Below, piece by piece: positions 7,448 to 11,915 of a stretch of 11,915 bases of DNA. Made by a program: the position numbers and the translations under genes. The stretch is from Isohypsibius dastychi (lineage: Eukaryota > Tardigrada > Eutardigrada > Parachela > Isohypsibiidae), in NCBI GenBank assembly GCA_034696485.1, contig JAQIWT010001212.1, forward strand, positions 1-11,915, in the 5' to 3' direction. Within the stretch, counting starts at the first letter, position 1. Every line of letters starts with the position of its first letter. The notes below the pieces were generated by a model, which was not told where the DNA came from, ran no database searches, and was given only the letters and a program-made list of their open reading frames with translations.

Positions 7448-8216
7448 ATGAATTCATCTGGTAACTCAACTTATTCCACGGATAATGAGAGCACTGAAAA
7501 TTCCACACCACCAGCTATTCCGAGAACCCTACTTCCGTGGTTTGGGGTCAGCATCATATGATGCTATTATCATTACTATAGCATCATATGTTGATTATAA
7601 TCAACATGATTGCCACAATTCTGATCAGCTCAATCATAGTCTCCATACTCCTAAACAAACACCTTCGATCTGGATCGGGAGGATTGTTATTAAACTCGTT
7701 CTTCATCGAACTGATTCTCTCCGCCGTTATCATTCCAATCCAAATCACCATGGGCGCTTACCCAGTTCTGAAACTGCCGGTTAACGTGAACTGCCTTATC
7801 GTTATGTACTTTGCCCATTCCAGTGTCTTCTCCAGTAACTGGTCAATGATGTTCTTGTCCATCAACCGCTACATCGCCATGTTCCATCCACATCATTTCA
7901 AAGCCGCAACCACACCAAAAGCTACAGGCATTACTTTGCTCGTTTTGAATATCATCGCCACTAGCATCACTTTGCTCGCATTTCTCGTCACGAAGACCCC
8001 TCAAACCGGTTTTCTTACGAATGGAGATTGTGGACTTCGCTACTCTGTCCCGAGAATTCTTCTTCTCCGGTTAATCGAGAGAACGGAGTACTTGGAAATA
8101 AATGACATTCTGATGTTCTAGGCTATCTGATGTATCCGCTATGGTCGAGAAACGGACGACGACACATTAATCCAAAGTCTCTCGTGAGGAGGTTGTTGCA
8201 GTTCCATGCGCTATAA
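7448..8216 (+). pseudogene. Rhodopsin-like chemoreceptor GPCR, broken copy 1
   Basis: ATG at 7448 opens an extracellular N-terminus with several N-x-S/T sequons, ending WFGVSII. The frame then stops (TGA 7559). In a second frame TM1 resumes (NMIATILISSIIVSILL). TM2 follows (about 7681-7750), then TM3 starting at a conserved Cys and ending NRYIAMFHPHHFK (the DRY position, here NRY). TM4 (about 7925-7990) and an extracellular loop with a Cys come next. Homology then ends, and TAG closes the frame at 8119-8121. In a third frame GYLMYPLWSRNGRRHINPKS (8121-8180) has the layout of TM7 plus the cytoplasmic tail, ending TAA at 8214-8216. TM5 and TM6 are absent. The gene therefore has a frame break in TM1, an internal deletion and a further frame change. 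The ligand and closest subfamily are unknown. An expanded invertebrate chemosensory family is the likely source. Confidence 0.74.
7550..7607 (+). repeat. Palindrome-rich patch in GPCR TM1
   Basis: Two perfect palindromes lie here: AGCATCATATGATGCT (7550-7565) and ATGTTGATTATAATCAACAT (7588-7607). AGCATCATATG is also directly repeated at 7550 and 7580. By comparison with copy 2, bases 7559-7599 (41 nt) look like an insertion between the ATA and ATC codons of TM1. Confidence 0.7.
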
Positions 8217-8243
8217 TGCCACAACGCTTGTAACGCCAGCGGC

Positions 8244-8253
8244 GTGACGTCAC
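8244..8253. promoter_or_regulatory. CRE-type palindrome GTGACGTCAC
   Basis: A perfect 10-bp palindrome containing TGACGTCA, the consensus for bZIP factors of the CREB/ATF type. It sits about 200 bp upstream of the ATG of GPCR copy 2 and 165 bp upstream of its TATA-like element. The position suits a promoter, and binding is not shown. Confidence 0.4.
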
Positions 8254-8408
8254 GAAAGTTTTTGATATCATGTTGCACGTTCGGCAGCCGGTGTCTCGAA
8301 GTGTCGACGATTAGCTGACATGTTTGCCGCACCAAAGTAATGTAAACGTATGTCTTGTCATCAGTTTTGGCGCGGAGAGAAAGAAACAGGAAACAAACAA
8401 AATCTTGG

Positions 8409-8418
8409 CATATATAAT
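8409..8418 (+). promoter_or_regulatory. TATA-like element before GPCR copy 2
   Basis: CATATATAAT lies about 35-40 bp upstream of the ATG at 8451. This could be a core promoter with a very short leader. The downstream gene is broken. Confidence 0.3.
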
Positions 8419-8450
8419 ATTATTTCATAAAAAAAAATTCGAACGTAGCC

Positions 8451-8627
8451 ATGAACTCCACCAGTAACACCACAATCCCATGCTGTTACAAATAGCATTA
8501 CGGCATGGTTTTGATTCTCCGTGTCAGTTAACTTCTTGGCTACTGTTCTGATCGGCTCGATCATAATCCCTATTCTCTTCAGCAAAAGCCTCCGTCCCGG
8601 CTCGGAGCGCTTGAGTTTGAGTTCAGC
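8451..8627 (+). pseudogene. Chemoreceptor GPCR, broken copy 2 (N-terminus and TM1)
   Basis: ATG at 8451 starts a short sequon-bearing N-terminus (MNSTSNTT) like that of copy 1. A frame change near 8490 and a TGA at 8512-8514, directly after the shared Trp-Phe, disrupt it. TM1 then reads FSVSVNFLATVLIGSIIIP. Its NxxATxLIxSII pattern and the following LRPGSE match NMIATILISSII and LRSGSG of copy 1. Homology runs into the start of TM2 and stops near 8625, where the Harbinger element appears to begin. The rest of the gene is not seen and may lie beyond the window. The two copies are tandem, about 235 bp apart. Confidence 0.66.
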
Positions 8628-8663
8628 TGGGTTCAGACTACCATTTCAGACCCTTGAAATGCA

Positions 8664-8853
8664 CTGAAACGATGAAATGCGAAAAACGTTTCAAAAGTCG
8701 TTCAGAGTCAGAGGTGAAATGGTGACTGAAACGTTTCACGGAAATATGAACGACATTGAAATCGGGTGAAACGTTTCACCAAAACGTCATCACTGAAACG
8801 TTTCAGACCCATTTCATGAAATCAAAAAAGTTTGAATTTGTTGAAACGTTTCA
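8664..8853. promoter_or_regulatory. Array of TGAAACGTTTCA palindromes
   Basis: Perfect copies lie at 8727-8738, 8767-8778 (extended to GGTGAAACGTTTCACC), 8794-8805 (CTGAAACGTTTCAG) and 8842-8853. There is a partial site centred near 8687 and half sites such as CTGAAAC at 8664. Spacings between centres are about 45, 40, 27 and 48 bp. They lie near the left end of the Harbinger element and upstream of its MADF gene, where subterminal binding sites for the Myb/MADF partner are expected. They could also serve as that gene's promoter. Confidence 0.72.
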
Positions 8854-9050
8854 CGCAATTCATACAGGAAAACGACCACATTCTAGGTTCAAGCCATGTG
8901 AATCCAGTACAGAATATGCAAACAATCGGTTTCGCGCTTTAAAGTTGGTTTGCAATTTGCTTTCCGAATAAAGGACGATGTCGCTTGTTTGATAATTATC
9001 CCGTTCAACTGCTTCCTTTGAACCTTGTCTTCTGTAACGATCTCCCGGGA

Positions 9051-10242
9051 ATGTCAACGCCAGATAAACCAGCAAAGCCAAAGAAGCCTCGTGCCACGAG
9101 AGGATCAGCAGCTGCCAAATGTACGGAGAAGTCAACTTGGACGGATGAAGAAAAGCTCCAGCTTATTGAATTGGTGGAACAGAAACCTTTGTTATGGAAA
9201 ACGCAGTGCTCGGAATGGACGATTGATCAAGCAAAGAAGAACGACGTTTGGGCAGAGCTTGGTGTGATTCTGTCGAAAAAGGGTATGTGATTTTCAAGCT
9301 GGAAAAAAACTGAACTTTTTGCTCGACTCATTCAACATTTCGCTGATTTTTTTTTGTTTATCAGCGGATGATTGCAAAGATCAGTTTCGGAGTTTGCGCG
9401 TGAGTTTTACAACTCAGCTAAAAAAAGCTGCGAGTGGCTTCAAAGGCAAACAACGAAAAGAATGGCCATTCCTTCAAGCCATGATGTACCTCAAGGATAT
9501 TGTTTCATCGGCCAAGTAAGTTTTTTTTGTTGATTAAATACGAGGGTTGATTGTACTATGCCGAGATAAATTTGTGGTCTCACTTTTGCAGGCATCAGGA
9601 CAGTATAGCCGGAAGTGAAGCAGCTGAACACTCGGACAACGAAGAGCCGTCAGTTCGGAATTAGATTCTGCAGACTCTCCGGCAAGTTCATCAACTAGCA
9701 GCGAATCTCCAACCGGGCGAATATGTGAGTTGCCTCATTTAGCATTTCTAAAAAACTCAAACAAGCTTTGGTTCCTGAATTTGATGAGTGCAATTCTCTA
9801 GACAATCCTGCTGATGCGAAGAAGCAGAAAAGAAAACGTGACGAAGAAACCGATAGAGCCATCATGAAAACTCTTGCCGGGTTTGACGAACAAGGAAAGA
9901 AGCTTGAGGCAGAGTTTGAAGCAGTCAGAAACAAGAAAATATCTGACGAGGATCAATTTGGTAAATAAACTATACTCAAAACTCGTACCTTCAAATTCTC
10001 ATTCTAATTTTTTAGGAATGTATATCGCAATGCAGCTGAAAGAATTACCGGCAGAAGAGCGCCCTAGACTAAAAACAATTTTAAAGAAAGCCTGCGCTAA
10101 ATTCGAACTCGATCGTGATGTCCCAATCCTGCCCAAAGTCTCGTTCCAGTTTCAGCAGGCATTACAGCCGAATTATTTAGGCAGTCATTACGACAACAAC
10201 GACATTGTTTTCAGTAATCTTTATTCTGGACTAAACTTGTGA
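9051..10242 (+). CDS. Harbinger MADF/Myb-like accessory protein (frameshifted)
   Basis: Exons: 9051-9282, 9365-9515, 9592-9724, 9766-9960 and 10016-10242. All introns are GT-AG (82, 76, 41 and 55 nt). The ATG at 9051 is followed by a Lys/Pro-rich basic leader. A MADF domain comes next at about residues 28-125: WTDEEKLQLIELVEQKPLLW, a later Trp, then CKDQFRSLR and KEWPFLQAM. A Ser/Glu linker, a basic KKQKRKR nuclear-import-like cluster, a charged helical stretch and a BESS-like segment (FGMYIAMQLKEL) complete it. In this superfamily the partner binds transposon ends and helps the transposase enter the nucleus. Exon 3 is damaged: its frame hits TAG at 9662, while the downstream Ser-rich frame is clearly coding. 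One base is missing between about 9627 and 9662. Allowing for it, the exon lengths sum to 313 codons. The 41-nt third intron is unusually short and the least certain junction. Confidence 0.78.
10220..10225 (-). terminator. Candidate poly(A) signal of the transposase
   Basis: TTTATT on the plus strand reads AATAAA on the minus strand, 131 nt past the transposase stop and inside the last exon of the convergent MADF gene. If used, the two mRNAs overlap tail to tail. Confidence 0.35.
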
Positions 10243-10319
10243 GATTTGAAAAATGGCGTATAAATGGCGTACAGCGGTTTGGTCGTACAATAACCAAAAA
10301 AGCGAACTATTTTCAGCAA

Positions 10320-10325
10320 AATAAA
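10320..10325 (+). terminator. Poly(A) signal of the MADF gene
   Basis: AATAAA lies 78 nt after the TGA of the MADF gene. A second AATAAA follows at 10346-10351, just before the transposase stop codon on the other strand. Confidence 0.5.
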
Positions 10326-10355
10326 CGGTCCCAAGGAGAGGTTCTAATAAAAGTC

Positions 10356-11690
10356 CTAAGGATCTCCATCAGATTGCGAGTCATCTGCAGAATTCATACA
10401 AGAAAATCCAAATGTGCTTGCGTTCTGCCACGGTACCGATCCATTCGGGCTACTGAAGTACTCGCAAAACAAGTCCCTGATTCTTTTTGCTTCGTTGCTG
10501 GCATTATTCGCTCTGCCAAAATTCGGTCTCCCGGGTGCCGGATCCCTCCTCCATAAGCCGGTGTTGATGATTTCACCATTCTCTTCGATTTCCAAATCGC
10601 AGAATTGAAGATAATTGCCTTGATTTTCCAAGCACAGATAATTATGAAGAACAACACAGGCTTTAACTGCGTTGACCAACTGAGGCTTTTCAATTTCGAT
10701 CGCTCTTCCAAAAATCCGCCATCGCTGAGACAATATTCCAAAAGCGTTTTCAACTACCCTTCGCGCACGAGAAAGCCGGTAGTTGAAAATCCTATGTACT
10801 GATGGGAGATCGGTTCTTCCGTAACCTGGGTAAGGCTTCATCATATTTTCTGAAGCCGGAAATGCTGCGTCCGCGACAAAAACATGCGGTAAATCTGAAT
10901 CTCCCCCGGGCGGTCTTTTCGGATACGGAATAGCAAATGATTTTTCCTTCAGTGCTTTGCCGATACTGGTGTCTCCCCAAACCCCGCCATCACTTTGTCT
11001 ACCATATGCCCCAATGTCGATGTAGTCGAACTGATAAGTCGGACCAACTATTGCCATCAAGACCAGGGAATGGGTTCCCTTATAATTATAATGCGCACTT
11101 CCGCCATTCTTTGGTTTCTGCAAACAATCAGTGTTTTGCAAAGCAATATAAAAAAAGTTAAACATTACTTTCATGACGACATGTTTCCCGTCGATTGCTC
11201 CCATACAATTCGGAAAATGCCACATTTTCTCGAAATTTTGCGCGTTTTTCCTCCATTTTGCTTCATCCGGTACTGGAACATATTTCTCGCACATGTTTTT
11301 CCAAATTGCGTCGGTGGTTTCTTTGAAAATAGAACAAACGGTAGAATATCCGAGGCAGAAGCTGTGAGCGATAGTACGCTGATTTGAACCGGAAGCCAGC
11401 AGTCTGCAGCGATAGAAACAACAACTTTGAAATTCAAATGTTAGGTTGACTTGATTCATCGAAACATACCTCAGTGTTACAGCCAGTCGTTCTTCGGTTG
11501 ATATGGGAGAACGATGGTTCGAGAATTTCTCAATGTAGGGGCGAACCAGCTTCACAATTTCGTCAAATTGATCTTCCGACATTCGAAAATAGTCAGAATG
11601 AATTTTGGGATCCACACTGCGCATATTTCGAACAATCCTGTTGAATTCACCTCGAAATGGTCGTTGGATGATGTGAGGGCGCTGATACAA
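10356..11690 (-). CDS. PIF/Harbinger DDE transposase (HARBI1-like)
   Basis: Three exons on the minus strand: from 11690 or further upstream to 11470, 11403-11169 and 11117-10356. They are split by in-frame introns of 66 nt (GTATGT...CTGCAG) and 51 nt (GTAATG...TTGCAG). Without the introns the product from 11690 is 405 residues. The N-terminal part has the family's helix-turn-helix-like stretch (LASGSNQRTIAHSF then GYSTVCSIFKET). The DDE-4 nuclease domain follows, with catalytic Asp in GAIDGKH (about 145), Asp in VFVADAAFP (about 235) and Glu in RVVENAFG (about 275), followed by QRWRIF. The C-terminus has the usual HNYLC and YFSSPNGSVPWQ motifs. It cuts and joins transposon ends. The true start is unclear. 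The frame continues upstream to 11783 with basic residues but no Met. A TGA (11784-11786) separates it from an in-frame ATG at 11816. A first exon beyond the window is another option. Confidence 0.88.
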   Translation of the reverse strand: MYQRPHIIQRPFRGEFNRIVRNMRSVDPKIHSDYFRMSEDQFDEIVKLVRPYIEKFSNHRSPISTEERLAVTLRYVSMNQVNLTFEFQSCCFYRCRLLASGSNQRTIAHSFCLGYSTVCSIFKETTDAIWKNMCEKYVPVPDEAKWRKNAQNFEKMWHFPNCMGAIDGKHVVMKVMFNFFYIALQNTDCLQKPKNGGSAHYNYKGTHSLVLMAIVGPTYQFDYIDIGAYGRQSDGGVWGDTSIGKALKEKSFAIPYPKRPPGGDSDLPHVFVADAAFPASENMMKPYPGYGRTDLPSVHRIFNYRLSRARRVVENAFGILSQRWRIFGRAIEIEKPQLVNAVKACVVLHNYLCLENQGNYLQFCDLEIEENGEIINTGLWRRDPAPGRPNFGRANNASNEAKRIRDLFCEYFSSPNGSVPWQNASTFGFSCMNSADDSQSDGDP

Positions 11691-11816
11691 ACGGCGATAT
11701 TTCTTTTTTCTTTCGCGACGATGGTGCAGAATTGAAAGGAGACACTGCTTCTTCTGCTCCAGATTCCTTGTCCGCAGAGCTAATCACTGAAGATCGAGAC
11801 CGGTCTGAAGATCCAT
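11691..11816 (-). other. 5' extension of the transposase frame with an in-frame stop
   Basis: In the transposase frame, ATG at 11816 gives ten codons and then TGA (11784-11786). The next 31 codons run open into the transposase and are strongly basic (ERKKKYRR at its end), as expected just before the conserved PHIIQRPF. Either a nonsense mutation cut off the start, or CTTCAG next to the TGA is the acceptor of an upstream exon. Confidence 0.45.
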
Positions 11817-11847
11817 TTGAAAAACTGACAGTCCCAGACAAACTTGC

Positions 11848-11912
11848 CCCGTTTTTTTATCGGGAAGAAAAAACGGGACGAATTTACCGTTTTTCCGCCC
11901 GTTACCGTTTTT
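11848..11912. repeat. Hairpin and CCGTTTTT repeats at right edge
   Basis: CCCGTTTTTT (11848-11857) and AAAAAACGGG (11868-11877) form a 10-bp stem with a 10-nt loop. TTACCGTTTTT then occurs at 11884-11894 and 11902-11912, period 18. These may be subterminal repeats of the Harbinger right end or the edge of another element. The window ends too soon to tell. Confidence 0.55.
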
Positions 11913-11915
11913 ACA

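Larger units (their letters stand above)
8629..11915. mobile_element. PIF/Harbinger DNA transposon (right end unresolved)
   Basis: The convergent pair of a MADF-domain protein gene and a Harbinger DDE transposase gene is the hallmark of this superfamily. The left edge is placed where GPCR copy 2 homology ends. The following GGGTTCAGACTACC is a candidate terminus, with TTCAGAC repeated 13 bp later. The superfamily makes 3-bp target duplications, but none could be confirmed because the right terminus was not found. The matching inverted repeat may lie past 11915. Insertion into an already decaying or then-intact receptor gene cannot be told apart here. Confidence 0.8.

Noticed and set aside
7547-7581. 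A 35-nt GT-AG intron in GPCR TM1 that would restore the frame
   Set aside because: It is shorter than any intron supported here, lacks a good acceptor tract, and gives two more residues than copy 2 between the WF and N positions. The insertion model fits better, but this is not excluded.
8664-8853. CRISPR-like array
   Set aside because: The repeats are 12-bp palindromes with irregular 27-48 bp spacing in eukaryotic transposon sequence.
9725-9742. An 18-nt intron GTGAGT...TTTAG in the MADF gene
   Set aside because: It is too short to splice and leaves the frame wrong for the next exon.
10394-10753. ORFs in other frames over the transposase
   Set aside because: They are shadows of the DDE transposase frame, which has family motifs throughout.
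11647-11841. Minus-strand Ser-rich ORF at the transposase 5' end
   Set aside because: It is out of frame with the transposase. The transposase frame itself continues upstream with the basic stretch expected there.

Overview
The window looks like nuclear DNA from a small invertebrate. Protein-coding segments are split by short GT-AG introns (51, 55, 66, 76, 82 and 85 nt are clear; 41-42 nt ones are possible), AATAAA-type signals follow several stop codons, and there are no bacterial operons, Shine-Dalgarno sites, tRNAs or rRNAs. The family content (an expanded rhodopsin-like chemoreceptor type with an NRY motif, a PIF/Harbinger element, small secreted and membrane proteins) would suit an ecdysozoan such as a tardigrade or nematode. 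That assignment is inference, not shown by the sequence.

Layout. 1-800: non-coding, with a degenerate GGTTGTATG tandem repeat (172-280) and a 20-bp-period duplication (589-624). 787-1430, minus strand: a small two-helix membrane protein with a Gly/Asn repeat tail and a likely 5'UTR intron. 1609-1711: a long, nearly perfect foldback. 1712-3035: mostly unassigned, with one exon-like stretch (2014-2209) and a degenerate copy of sequence found downstream of the membrane-protein gene. 3036-3393, minus strand: a two-exon gene for a small secreted four-cysteine protein. 4042-6131: ambiguous exon-like pieces on both strands (a signal-anchor fragment, a Kelch-like fragment, a minus-strand multi-exon candidate, an acidic ORF). 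6132-7447: nothing recognised.

7448-8630: two tandem copies of one chemoreceptor-type GPCR gene, both broken. The first keeps the glycosylated N-terminus, TM1-4 and the TM7/tail. It has lost TM5-6 and carries a 41-bp patch in TM1 made of direct and inverted copies of its own sequence. The second keeps only the N-terminus and TM1, with a frameshift and a nonsense codon, and its homology stops near 8625.

That break is where a PIF/Harbinger DNA transposon appears to begin (about 8629 to beyond 11915). It carries four perfect copies of the palindrome TGAAACGTTTCA near its left end. A MADF-domain accessory protein follows on the plus strand (9051-10242, five exons, one base missing in exon 3). 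The DDE transposase runs convergently on the minus strand (10356-11690 or longer, three exons, catalytic triad present). Known Harbinger elements need both proteins, the Myb/MADF partner for DNA binding and nuclear import and the transposase for cutting. This copy has an apparently intact catalytic gene and a damaged partner. The right terminus was not identified, and the window ends in CCGTTTTT repeats and a small hairpin.
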